Part shown: positions 22,232 to 32,903 of the stretch, piece after piece
Layout: each line of letters begins with the position of its first letter
Position numbering within the stretch: the stretch's first letter is position 1
Source: Cladosporium sp. IMV 00045
Taxonomy: Eukaryota; Ascomycota; Dothideomycetes; Cladosporiales; Cladosporiaceae
Direction of reading: 5' to 3'
DNA length: 44,180 bases
Assembly (NCBI GenBank): GCA_001931905.2
Contig: MSJI02000951.1
Span: 1-44,180, forward strand
Program-made: the position numbers and the translations under genes
The notes under the pieces: generated by a model
The model's input: only the letters and a program-made list of their open reading frames with translations
What the model was told of the DNA's origin: nothing
Database searches by the model: none

Positions 22232-22983
22232 GCCTTCCTTAGCCTTTCTTTCCCCCTTCCTCGATCCGGTTGGTCTTGAATCAAGTGCGCTCTAAGCTCA
22301 CAAGCAAAACATGTTTGAAGCTCAAGACAAGTCATGTAGTTTTGGCGATGCGATCCGCAACGAAGCGCGAACGGTGTCTTCCCCGGAACTCATGGTGTGG
22401 GCATGTGGGTGGGTGGGTTGATGAGTCAACCCCAACAAAATCCTCCCTCAGACGCTCTTCGAAAACTATCCTGGATTCTACAAGCCGGTCCCTTGATCAA
22501 CCCATGTGGATCTTTCGGTGAAGAACTGCCTTTACGGTCAGGACGTCTGGATGTCCAAGCGTTGCTCGCGCTTCTTGAAAGCTGAGACCTACAGAGGAAG
22601 AAAGGAGACATGGGAATAACCATCGAGAAACTGAGTGATGAGCCATCTGCTCCCGGGTGCCTGAGGGGCGATGTCGTGCTCCTGGTCGAGCACTGGAGGT
22701 TTGGGATGAGATGTTAAAACGATATTGAGGGTATGGTGTAGCGGGGAGCAGCTTGACTGTGCAAGCGTTCTCTTTTCCAATCAAAAGTCCTTCCGAGCTT
22801 ATTATTCGGTGTGCATCCTCAAGTTAAGGTACTTGAGAATCCGTGATGGAAGGTGGAGATCGGCGTCAAAATTGCTTTTAATCAGTTTGTATGTATGCTC
22901 TTTTTCCAAATTTTGTGAACAGCCTATTTTGTCTAGCAGAAGAAGGGAAAGAAAGAGCCAGAAAGGTTGAAAGAACAAGAAAG

Positions 22984-23014
22984 GGGGTATTGAGCACTAT
23001 ATATGATACATCAA
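22984..23014 (-). promoter_or_regulatory. Conserved block downstream of zinc-finger gene, copy 1
   Basis: 31 bp identical to 28715-28745, inside otherwise diverged purine-rich DNA about 410 bp downstream of the stop codon. It contains a TATATAT-like core and could be a 3' UTR or 3'-end processing element. Confidence 0.4.
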
Positions 23015-23420
23015 AAAGGAGCATGAAACCATCGACAGTCAGCCAAGTAGAAAAAGGAGGGCAAGGGCCCTCTGGAGATAGAATAAGAAGTAAAAAGGCA
23101 AGATAAACCCAAAAATGCCGCCTGGACCTCTAGTGGCCTGTATCGGACGCCAATCCTTCTAATCGAAGAAGAAGAAAAAGAATAGTAAGAAAAGAAGAAA
23201 AAGATCCGTGAAATCCTGTAAGTCCGGATGAAGAAAGAAAAGAAGCCAGGAAGAAGAGAATTTGTGCCGTCTTCCTCCTATTGTTTTCTTGTCTCGAGCT
23301 CTCCCTGGCTGAGCTCTCAAGGCTTGTTACGTCCAGAGCCTGGTGTTTCATGACAGAACATGCTGCGCGCCTTTTCCCCACGAATAATGAGAAGAGCCGA
23401 CAACCGCATGGACGCGAGTG

Positions 23421-24784
23421 TTATTGGCTCATGTGCGGAACGGGACCCATCATGCCCGCATTGCCGGTGTGGCATCCACGCTCGTGTCTCTTCATGTTGC
23501 TGCGCACGCTGAAAGCCTTACCGCAGCCGTTGTGTGGGCACTTGAAGGGCTTCTCGCCCGTGTGCGAATGGCTGTGGATCTTGAGGCTAGAGGGCCTGGA
23601 GAAGGCTTTGTTGCACGTCGGGCAGATGTAGCGCTCCTGCGTTTGGGGGAAAGTCGAGTGCGCTGATGGCCCGATGTAGTGGTGGTGTTCCCATGGGTTT
23701 GTGGCGGGGATTACGGGTGCTGAATGCGGTTGCGGTGGGAAGCTGGAGGGAAGTGCTCGTTGCGTGTAGATGGCGCCTGGCGGGTAGCCGGGTTGGTTTG
23801 GCGAGTAGAAAGAGCCGCTGTTCGACACTGTGCCGGGAGAAGCCGAGTACGCGCTCGTGGCGTAGGGTGATGTGCCGTATGGAGAGGTTTGAGGGTGTGC
23901 AGGAACGGAGGGGCGCTTGTGCATTTGCGGCAGGTGTGCGCGCTGTTGGTCGGCTTCTACGTTGTTGAGGGCTGAGCCGACAAAGTACGGCTGACCTGAT
24001 AATGATGAGCCAGTCGAGATTGTTGATGGGCTGTGTGTGTTTTCACCAATTGAATCCGTCCGCATTGGAGGTGTAGGCGGGATCATCGCCCGCTGGTTGT
24101 TGCTGGCTTCCTGTGGAGGGTAAGACACTATATGCGGCGCTTGCTCGACCCTCGGCGCGTTTGATGCTTGCTGTGACGCGGGAAGTGGAGGGTGTTGAAA
24201 GTGTTGTTGTCGTAGATGTTGTTCTTGAACCTGCTGTGATTGCTGCAGCAGCTGTTGTTTTTGGGGAGGTGGTTGTGACTGCTGAATCTGTTGAGAGATC
24301 TGAGTCTGAGTCTGTGTGGCAGAATAGGACTGCGTTTGTGGTTGTGATTGCGATTGCGATTGAGCCTGGGCCTGCTGATTTTGACTCAGTTGCGCGTTCT
24401 TTGCTGCTATTAGTCGCTCGTTAGCTTACATGCCGGCTATCATCATCGGGTGAGGGGCAGAAGACACTAACCATGCTCTTTTCCTGACCGCTCGCCGTCC
24501 ACCATGCCGAACAGATTCGAAATGGATGGCAGTGAAGGCTTTTGGCCATCTTCAGACGCAGGCGAGTGTGATGAACGAGCTGACCGTGTCGATGTTTGGT
24601 AGGTCTGCTGCTGCTGCTGAGGTTGAGATGTCGGAGCATATGTCGAGTGGGGATTGACGGAGAATGAAGAGGCCATCACGGCTGGGTCCTGTTGCGCGCG
24701 TGATGCATAATGGGCGTGATATTGTTGCGGATAGCCCTGGAAGCTATCGCGCGGAGGGAAGCTCATCATGCCAACAGCTGCCAT
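23421..24784 (-). CDS. C2H2 zinc-finger transcription factor, copy 1
   Basis: Exon 1 24784-24472 and exon 2 24406-23421, giving 432 residues. The intron (GTTAGT...CTAACGAGCGACTAATAG) explains a TAA at about 24426 that would otherwise break the frame. The N-terminus is [20 protein letters not shown], with a short [19 protein letters not shown] block. A Gln-rich middle follows exon 2 start, then a Ser/Pro/Tyr-rich region. Near the C-terminus are two fingers: [20 protein letters not shown] and [20 protein letters not shown] ending in HERGCH. Linker HTGEKPFKC is typical of DNA-binding C2H2 proteins. A Gln-rich activator is likely; targets are unknown and I cannot assign orthology. Upstream sequence is cut by the assembly gap. 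Confidence 0.88.
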
Positions 24785-25197
24785 TCAGACGAATGACCAG
24801 AAGGCAAGAGGTCGTTGTTGGTTGTACGTCACGAGGGTAGTTGCTGAAGAGGAACGTAACGTAACGTATGATGGCAACAAGAAGGGTGTATCCGAGGAAG
24901 GATGGGCAATATACGAGTTGATTGAAATCCGGATTGCGTGGCGCCTGAATCAATATCCGTCGATCGCACAGACGAGCGGCCGACCTGGTGTGATCTCCGT
25001 TGTAGACTGATTGATGTACCGGTGCAAGAGGGTAGTGCTCGAGTAGATTGGCCTTGACGAGCTTACTCGTGCAGTGGTCGGGGATCGAAAAGCGGGCCTA
25101 CAGACCAGTCGATGGGCCGGAGTCCAGGGACGCCTTGTCAACGGCAGTGAAGTGACAGGCAACGGGCGGCCGGCGGCTGGCAGGAGGATGCTTGCCT
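24785..25197. promoter_or_regulatory. Truncated zinc-finger promoter, copy 1
   Basis: Upstream DNA of the zinc-finger gene up to the N gap. It holds a tandem CGTAA motif (AACGTAACGTAACGTA, 24853-24868), present with one unit fewer in copy 2. From 24858 to the gap it is identical to copy 2. Confidence 0.5.
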
Positions 25198-25217
25198 NNN
25201 NNNNNNNNNNNNNNNNN
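25198..25217. other. Assembly gap (20 N)
   Basis: Twenty N, probably a fixed-size placeholder; true distance unknown. It separates the zinc-finger promoter from a NAC-alpha gene whose 5' end is missing. Confidence 0.98.
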
Positions 25218-25820
25218 GCTCCGACTCCGAGGGCGAGGCCGGCGAGGCCAACATCCCCGCAGGCGCTTCCGTCGCCATCCACAACAGGAACGAGAAGAAG
25301 GCGCGCAAGGCCATCGCCAAGCTCGGCCTGAAGCACGTCGAGGGCATCACCCGTGTCACCCTCAGGAGGCCCAAGAACATCCTTTTCGTCATCTCCCAGC
25401 CCGACGTCTACAAGAGCCCCAACAGCAACACCTGGATGTACGTTTGAACAGTCGGAAATGAGAGTCTGTCAGGTTTCGAAGAGCATTACTGACAAGGAGG
25501 ATAGCATCTTCGGTGAGGCCAAGATTGAGGACCTCAACTCTCAGGCCCAGGCCCAGGCCGCTCAGCAGCTCGCCAGCCAGTCCGCCAACGAGCACGCCGG
25601 CCACGACCACTCCGCCGAGGGCGACAAGGGCAAGGCCCCCGCTACCGAGCAGAAGGAGGAGGAGGAGGACGATGGCGAGGAGGTTGACGACACCGGTCTT
25701 GAGTCCAAGGACATCGAGCTTGTCATGGCCCAGGCCAGCGTGAGCAGGAAGAAGGCCGTCAAGGCCCTCAAGGAGAACGACAACGACATTGTCAACAGTA
25801 TCATGGCTCTCAGCATATAG
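25218..25820 (+). CDS. EGD2: Nascent polypeptide-associated complex alpha subunit, 5' end missing
   Basis: Exons 25218-25437 and 25505-25820, joined through a GTACGT...GATAG intron so that NSNTW runs into [14 protein letters not shown]. The visible part starts [15 protein letters not shown]; the first full codon is at 25220. The NAC domain spans [20 protein letters not shown] to about DLNSQ, an Ala/Gln/Glu-rich linker follows, and the C-terminal UBA domain reads [20 protein letters not shown] through [12 protein letters not shown]. Known: NAC binds ribosomes and shields new chains. About 50 N-terminal residues (acidic, variable) are lost in the N gap, together with the start codon and promoter. 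The rest is intact. Confidence 0.93.
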
Positions 25821-26348
25821 AGGGCGCTTGGGATATGACGGCATGCTAGCTCGCACGCTGTCTAAAGGATTGGCTCTGATGTGATGAGCCGCCGCGCTTT
25901 GCGGTGTACAATCAAAACTTCATGCTTCAATGTGTAAATGCAATGTCAGCGTTGAATCCTGCAAGTGAAGATTCTTTTATCAAGATTGAAAAGATCATTT
26001 AGTATCAGATGTTGACATGAGAAGACTAATCAGCCCAACATGAGATATTTGCAGTCTCTCGCTTGACAAGCGTGTATCATGCGCAATCGGGCAATTAGCT
26101 TTGTTAAACCACTGAAAAATATGACAGTCAGCGAGCTATCTATGAGTAGACAGTTATTACGTGTATCTTAATATTGTCGCATCAATTGTCATCGCATGCA
26201 CGTCAACTGCTTGATTCGTTTGAGCGATCCATATCACGTGATCTTGGCGGCCAGCTCGGAGAACGCTAGCGCTACGGACCTCATCAATCCCTCTATAGCA
26301 AGCAACACAACCCCGTCTCCGCCCACTACCAACCACACAGCACTCACA
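25821..26348. promoter_or_regulatory. ATP7 promoter region
   Basis: Intergenic DNA of 528 bp. It contains the perfect palindrome ATCACGTGAT at 26233-26242, about 110 bp upstream of the ATP7 ATG. CACGTG sites of this type bind Cbf1-like factors that control respiratory genes in yeasts; use here is inferred. Confidence 0.55.
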
Positions 26349-27166
26349 ATGGCCGTTTCTGTACGTACAGTCTCTTCCGATGCTTTCGCGCTGGAATATG
26401 CGCACTTCGCGATGCCGCCAATTCCAGCGCTCGCGCAGATGGACCCCGTCCTACTTTTTCCGAAGACGAAGCACCACCCACTAACACCCCCCTCCAGCGC
26501 AGCGCCGCCTCCAAGATCGACTGGGCCAACCTGGGCACCAAACTCGGCCTCCGTGGCACCACCGCCCAGGCCCTGCAGACCTTCAAGAAGCGCAACGACG
26601 ACGCGCGCCGCAAGGTCCAGATCCTGTCCGAGCAGCCCCAGCAGGTCGACTTCGCCCACTACCGCTCCGTCCTGAAGAACACCGCCGTCATCGACGACAT
26701 CGAGAAGCAGGTCAACGCCTTCCAGGTCAAGAAGTACGACGTCGGCCGCCAGATCAAGGCCATCGAGGCCTACGAGGCCCAGGCCCTCAAGAGCGCCGAG
26801 GAGACCAAGAGCAAGGTCGACGCTGAGCTGAAGGACCTCGAGAAGACCCTCAAGAACATCGAGACCGCCAGGCCTTTCGAGGACCTCACTGTGGTGCGTA
26901 TACGCTGATTCCGGAATCGCAGAAACACCCGGCTGCAAGGAGAAGAGGGGAAGATCACGTGATACGGATATCTGACAAGACATACAGGACGAGGTCATCG
27001 CCGCCCACCCCGAGATCGACCAGCGCGTCGAGCAGCTCGTCTCCAAGGGCCGCTGGAACGTTCCCGGCTACAAGGTAAGCCACATCCCGAACGCCCAAGC
27101 GAAGCGACGACAAGATCAGGCTGACACCCCCCACAGGAGAAGTTTGGCGACCTTTCCGTGTTGTAG
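26349..27166 (+). CDS. ATP7: ATP synthase subunit d (F1Fo peripheral stalk)
   Basis: Four exons, 26349-26360, 26498-26893, 26988-27074 and 27137-27166, make 174 residues, the same length as yeast Atp7. The first exon encodes only MAVS. The product continues [20 protein letters not shown], then a long charged helical region ([20 protein letters not shown]), [20 protein letters not shown] and a C-terminal [16 protein letters not shown]. Known: subunit d is part of the stator stalk of mitochondrial ATP synthase. All introns have standard borders (GTACGT, GTGCGT, GTAAGC) and exon phases close. The second intron contains another ATCACGTGAT palindrome (26954-26963). A long open frame on the opposite strand is a codon-bias shadow. 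Confidence 0.94.
26954..26963. promoter_or_regulatory. ATCACGTGAT palindrome in ATP7 intron 2
   Basis: Same ten-base palindrome as in the ATP7 promoter (26233-26242), here inside the second intron. A binding site is possible; chance cannot be excluded. Confidence 0.3.
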
Positions 27167-29171
27167 ACGACGGCGAGATAGAAGATGTAGAGGTAGTTGC
27201 TGCTGTGCTATAGTATCCTTTGTACATAACCGCACCGAGTTTCCTTTTGGCCTTCAGTCACCTTGCCCACCTCGACGTTTGCCCGTGCTGTTTTTCTGTC
27301 TTTGGACATCTTGACGTGTTGGGCTTGTTTACAAACTCGGAAACGGAAGGTGTTGATGTTTATGAATACAACACGAGAAGGATGTTACCCATTGCACAAG
27401 TAGCCTTTATCGGAGTGGAGTCTGGCCGCCCTCTAAAATACCTGACCCGATTAGCCTTCAATAGCTATCTGTTCGGCTCAAAAAATACGGGAAGACCCCA
27501 AATTTGCTCACATCCTCTCTAGTCTAAGAACATTGCTTTGAACGGCTTTTGCTAGCCCATGCAGACAGTAGTCCTTAAAATAACCGTGAAGTGCCCCAGT
27601 GGAAACAGCAATGGCAGATGTAGGGTATGGCGTTTCCAACCGCGCCATTCACTCACGAGTAGAAGTAGATCCCTCCGTCCTGAGAAAAGCATGATGTTGT
27701 CCTGTCTTGGTCACAAGAAAGCATCAAACCAACAACCAACCTTCCAGCGAGGATTCGACGTCGGCCAGATGGAGAACCGTCCTGCTCACCGTCCGTCCAC
27801 AACCAAACTCGATTTGAAGGCAACGGAGTTCAACGCCTGCTACGGAATCCACCCCTGGCTGCTCATCGAGAGTCCATCCGAGGGGTAAGTCGTGCAATTA
27901 AACCCACAGCAAAGAACCGATAGCATTCTTCGCTGCTAGCTCCTTCATAGAAGAGGAGGCGAATCGGACTCGATCTCTGGAAGACCATGACACCATGCCC
28001 GGTTGAAGTCATGGAGTGCATCTACCTCTGTATCATGTACAAACACACCGTTCACTGTCATCTCATTCCACTCCATGTCATCTGGTCCTCTGTACCGATC
28101 AAATGACAATCTCAACAATTGAATGCCGACCAACCACAACACCACGATCGAGGAGACATTAAAAGTACGTGGAGATACGAAGTAGGTGTTGATGATCGAT
28201 TGATGAGTGATGAGCCATTTACTCTTGAGTTCCCAGGTGGTGTTGTGCTTCTAGCCGTTGGCTGAGAGTGCACTACACTAGAGGTCATGATGCGATGGTG
28301 TCGAAGGAACGCTTACGATGATGGACAAGATGGTAGATGGAAAGGAAGGATTTCTCCCGCCCCAGCATGTCTGATCGAGTATTGTTCCAATCAAAGGATA
28401 CGGATGTACGCAGTAATGAGACCAGGTAGAAAACTCACGGGCTCCTCATGCGCGGAGCACCAGAGCCCGGGATGAGACATAGAGACGACATGGAAGTCCT
28501 TCCAAGCTTATTCCGTGTGCTCCTCAAAGCACTCAGGCATCTGCGATGAAAATTGAAGTCGGGCGTCAAAGAATTTGCTTTTAATCGTATTGTACCTATA
28601 TATGCTCTGTTTTCCAAATGTCCGCGAACAAGCGTTTCTTTGTCTAGTCGAAAGCAAGAAGATTCAAGAAGAACAAGAAGAGCAAGAACAAGAATAAGGG
28701 GGAAAACAAGAAAAGGGGTATTGAGCACTATATATGATACATCAAGAAGGAGCATTGGAAAAACATCGACGGTCCGCCAAGAAGAAATAAGAAGAAGGGG
28801 AAAAAAGCCCCCTGGGAACGGAATAAGAGAAGTAAAAAGCGGAAACAGAACCAAGAAACCCCGCCTAGACCTCTAATGGCCTGTATTCGGATGCCGATCC
28901 TTCTAATTGAGGAAGGAAGAGAATAGAAGAAAGAAGAAGAAAAGATCCGTGATATCCTGTAAGTCCGGATGAAGTGAAGTAAGGAAAGAAGCCAGGAAGA
29001 AGAGATGTTTGTGCCGTCTTCCTCCTATTTTTTTTTTTGGTTGTGTCTCGAGCTACTCCTGGCGGAGCTCTCAAGGCTTGTTGCCCTCAGGGACTGATGT
29101 TCATGATAGATCATGCTGCGCGTTTCTTCCCCACGACTAGTGAAGAGCCGACGACCGCATGGACGCGAGTG
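27167..29171. other. Tail-to-tail intergenic region ATP7 / zinc-finger copy 2
   Basis: From about 28190 it is homologous to the 3' region of zinc-finger copy 1. The part 27167-28190 is unique here. A 109-codon + frame (27559-27888) ends just before a GTAAGT and might be part of an exon, but nothing else supports a gene. Confidence 0.5.
28715..28745 (-). promoter_or_regulatory. Conserved block downstream of zinc-finger gene, copy 2
   Basis: 31 bp identical to 22984-23014, about 430 bp downstream of the stop codon, amid diverged purine-rich DNA. Confidence 0.4.
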
Positions 29172-30532
29172 TTATTGGCTCATGTGCGGAACGGGACCCA
29201 TCATGCCTGCATTGCCGGTGTGGCAGCCACGCTCGTGTCTCTTCATATTGCTGCGCACGCTGAACGCCTTTCCGCAGCCGTTGTGTGGGCACTTGAAGGG
29301 CTTCTCGCCCGTGTGCGAATGGCTGTGGATTTTGAGGCTAGAGGGTCTGGAGAAGGCTTTGTTGCACGTTGGGCAGATGTAGCGCTCTTGAGTTTGCGGA
29401 AAAGTCGAGTGTGCTGATGGCCCGATGTAGTGGTGGTGTTCCCATGGGTTCGTGGCGGGGATCACGGGTGCTGAGTGCGGTTGGGGTGGGAAGCTGGAGG
29501 GAAGTGGTCGTTGCGTGTAGATGGCGCCGGGCGGGTAGCCGGGTTGGTTTGGGGAGTAGAAAGAGCCGCTGTTCGACACTGTGCCGGGGGAAGCAGAGTA
29601 CGCGCTCGTGGCGTAGGGTGATGTGCCGTAGGGAGAGGTCTGTGGGTGCGCAGGGACGGAAGGGCGTTTGTGCATTTGCGGTAGGTGTGCGCGCTGTTGG
29701 TCGGCTTCTACGTTGTTGAGGGCTGAGCCGACGAAGTACGGCTGACCTGATAACGATGAGCCAGTCGAGATTGTTGATGGGCTGTGTGTGTTTTCACCGA
29801 TTGAATCCGTCCGCATTGGAGGGGTAGGCGGGATCATCGCCCGCTGGCTGCTGTTTGCTTCCTGTGGAGGATAAGACACTATGTGCGGCGCTTGTTCGAC
29901 CCTCGGTACGTTTGATGCCTGTTGCGACGCGGGAAGTGGAGGGTGTTGAAAGTGCTGTTGTCGTAGGTGTTGTTCTTGAGCCTGCTGTGATTGTTGCAGC
30001 TGCTGTCCTTGTTGGAGAGGTGGTTGCGACTGCTGAACCTGTTGAGAGATTTGAGTCTGAGCCTGTGTGGCAGGATAGGACTGCGTTTGTGGTTGTGGTT
30101 GCGATTGCGATTGAGCCTGGGCTTGTTGGCTTTGGCTCAGTTGCGCGTTCTTTGCTGCTATTAGTCGCTCGTTAGCTTGCATGCCGGCTATCATTTTCAG
30201 GTGAGGGGCAGGAGACACTAACCATGCTCTTTCCCTGACCGCTCGCCGTCCACCATGCCGAACAGGTTCGATATGGATGGCAACGAAGGCTTTTGGCCAT
30301 CGTCAGACGTGGGCGAGTGCGATGAACGAGCTGACCGTGTCGATGTTTGATAGGTCTGCTGCTGCTGAGGTTGAGATGTCGGAGCGTATGTCGAGTGGGG
30401 ATTGACGGAGAATGAAGAGACCATCACGGCTGGGTCCTGTTGCGCGCGTGATGCATAATGGGCGTGATATTGTTGCGGATAGCCCTGGAAGCTATCGCGC
30501 GGAGGGAAGCTCATCATGCCAACAGCTGCCAT
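29172..30532 (-). CDS. C2H2 zinc-finger transcription factor, copy 2
   Basis: Exon 1 30532-30223 and exon 2 30157-29172 make 431 residues. Exon 2 has exactly the length of copy 1; exon 1 is one codon shorter because a Gln run has four residues instead of five. The two C-terminal C2H2 fingers are unchanged. Differences cluster in the Gln-rich middle (for example [12 protein letters not shown] here, [12 protein letters not shown] in copy 1). The codon at the intron position of the copy-1 TAA is CAA here, so the frame stays open even unspliced. The promoter faces a gene-poor stretch of about 7 kb. Both copies look functional. Confidence 0.88.
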
Positions 30533-32867
30533 TCAGATGAATGACCAGAAGGCAAGAGGTCGTTGTTGGTTGTACGTCACGAGGGTGGTTGCTGGAGAGG
30601 AACGTAACGTATGATGGCAACAAGAAGGGTGTATCCGAGGAAGGATGGGCAATATACGAGTTGATTGAAATCCGGATTGCGTGGCGCCTGAATCAATATC
30701 CGTCGATCGCACAGACGAGCGGCCGACCTGGTGTGATCTCCGTTGTAGACTGATTGATGTACCGGTGCAAGAGGGTAGTGCTCGAGTAGATTGGCCTTGA
30801 CGAGCTTACTCGTGCAGTGGTCGGGGATCGAAAAGCGGGCCTACAGACCAGTCGATGGGCCGGAGTCCAGGGACGCCTTGTCAACGGCAGTGAAGTGACA
30901 GGCAACGGGCGGCCGGCGGCTGGCAGGAGGATGCTTGCCTGCAGTTCTCGGCCTCGAACGCGTGGTGTCTATGCGGGCCGGGGCTTGAGCGCCAGATCCT
31001 GGCTGTTAATCTACGCAACGCCCGGGCGTTAGACCGAAGAGGTAAGGATGAAGTGGGAGAAGGCGAGGACGGCCAGGAGTGGTGATCGCCCGGGCAGGGA
31101 GCGAGTGGTGGTGGGCGATGACGATCGATGGGGGAAGAAGCAGTGTGAGGAACCCAGCCGCTTGCATGCATGCAGAGGACCGCTACTGCGGATGAGATTG
31201 ATGTCAGATTGCGCGTGGCCAGGGAGGCGATCGCTCGGGATGCTGCAAAGATGATCGCGAGACTGGATTTGATTGCAAAGGGACGCTGGATGGGTACTTT
31301 GGGACGGAGAAGAGGCGAAGGCTGGAACATTTTGGCAGAAGTAGTATATTAGAGTTGAACGAGTGGACGCCTGTTTTGCAGGGCTGCAGAACGCTGAAGT
31401 CTGACTATTGGCCAGAAGCGGAGGCTCAGGATGCGCTACAGCATGCGATTGCCACAGCCTCTATTATTCCAGGACCGGTTGCAATTCAGAGCAGGGCTGG
31501 TCTCGGGGCAGTGGTGGAGAGACGGCGGCGCGCGAGTCCCGAAGGTCAACTGCTGGATGGTGGCAATCGTGCGTTAGGAGGAAGACGAGGGCGAGAGCCA
31601 TGCCATGGCATGTTGCGTTGCCCTACCCTCACGGTGACGCCCTCATGTCCGGGCCTGCCCTGCCCTGCATGGACTCGGGGTTTTTCTGAGTCGCGGCTTT
31701 GTGCTGCCGTCGCCGCAGTCGATGTGCCTCAGTGCCTGTCGCGCGCGTGGGAGGCCAGGACAGGGTTTGCTGGCCACGGACCTACCATGTGGAGTGAGCT
31801 GCAGACGGACGGATGTGCAGCGCAGGATGAACCCGGTTCGCGCAGATCATGCTCGCACGCAAAGACATCTGTGACGCGGCGAAGGGTGCAAAGAGGCTAA
31901 ACCATGGGAAGTACCGCGGCTTCTTCGTGGCTTCACCATGACCTTCCGGGTATTGATTGGCTCAAAGACGAGTGCTCGCCAACAGACTACCGATAGACGA
32001 GGACCGCGTATCCGCGAAAGCTAGGAAGAAGAAAAAAAGACATCAGCCCTCGGTGTGCTTTCGCAATTCCCCGTAGGAGCCACGCAACGGCAGACAAGCG
32101 CAGCGCTGTCGAGCGCAGGATTGCCATAGTGCGTGTGAGGCTGCTGGCAGGGCGCCGCAGCGTCATCTCGCGTGTGTCGTCGAAACACAGGCAGATCGCG
32201 CGCCGTTGTAATCACAGAGAGGCTTGGCGCCAGCTGTTTCATCCACCAAGCCCTGTTCCGCCGTTTGTGAAGCGAGGAAACAAAAGCGGGCACGTAAGGT
32301 AGGCTGGAGAAATGAAGAACGGAGGCCCATTAGCCAGCGCCTAAGGATGTCTCGACGACGCAGCCGTTGGCCAACATGCTCAAGGGCCCACAACGCTGTC
32401 GATCGTCAAACGTGGTGGGCAAGGGTAAGTCTTCTCCGCCTCGCTTGCGAGATACGGCAGGCGAAGAACAGACACACGTATACCGCGCACTGGCCGCGTG
32501 GAGTACAGTACGGGTGTATAGAGATGGATGATCAGCAGCCACCACGCGAGATGGGCGGTGCTAAGGAAAAGTGCCACGGAATTTTCCATACTCAATGTTG
32601 ATCGCTATGCTTGATGACCTTGATGCACTCGCACCGGCAGGATTAGTTTGGCTTCCTCGAGTGTCGAGGTGAATTCTGTCGTCCTTGCGCAACACGACAC
32701 ACACGGCGGTCTCTAACGTGTCCAGGAATGCACTACCGAACCCTCTCATGCTAATCCTGAAGGAGTATGCGAAGGGGCATTTTTCCAAGGGAGTGGAGCT
32801 TGTGAATGGGTTGGCACACGACACTATTGAAGAGTGGCCTCGTAAAAACGTGAGCGACCTGGTGATG

Positions 32868-32903
32868 GTCGCCTCGATGATTGCCTCGATGGTTGCCTCG
32901 ATC
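32868..32903. repeat. Three 12-bp tandem units
   Basis: Units beginning GCCTCGATGATT, GCCTCGATGGTT and GCCTCGATCAAA. They fall in an open frame on the minus strand (IEATIEAIIEA). Confidence 0.6.

Larger units (their letters stand above)
21709..23420. other. Tail-to-tail intergenic region, copy 1
   Basis: The 3' region of the membrane-protein gene (to about 22110, homologous to 38598-38210 inverted) meets the 3' region of the zinc-finger gene (from about 22600, homologous to 28190-29171 in direct orientation). Between them is a part seen only here, with (GCT)8 at 22208-22231. No gene seen. Confidence 0.65.
22600..25197 (+). repeat. Zinc-finger block, left copy of a direct pair
   Basis: Homologous in the same orientation to 28190-30940, covering the zinc-finger gene, its 3' region and about 400 bp upstream. 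It is patchy below 22950 and identical over the last 340 bp (24858-25197 against 30601-30940). Confidence 0.9.
28190..30940 (+). repeat. Zinc-finger block, right copy of the direct pair
   Basis: Same orientation as 22600-25197, although the neighbouring genes at 38.2-44.2 kb are inverted relative to copy 1. Homology to copy 1 is seen up to 30940, where the other copy runs into the N gap. Confidence 0.9.

Noticed and set aside
24420..24432. TAA in zinc-finger copy 1 where copy 2 has CAA, suggesting a pseudogene
   Set aside because: It falls inside a 65-nt intron with a good branch site (CTAAC) and TAG acceptor. Splicing keeps the frame in both copies.
26234..27046. 270-codon minus-strand frame opposite ATP7
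   Set aside because: A Leu/Val/Asp-rich shadow of ATP7 codons; it crosses ATP7 introns and has no domain.
27559..27888. 109-codon frame followed by GTAAGT as an exon of a missed gene
   Set aside because: No matching acceptor and downstream coding region could be identified, and the peptide is not recognised.
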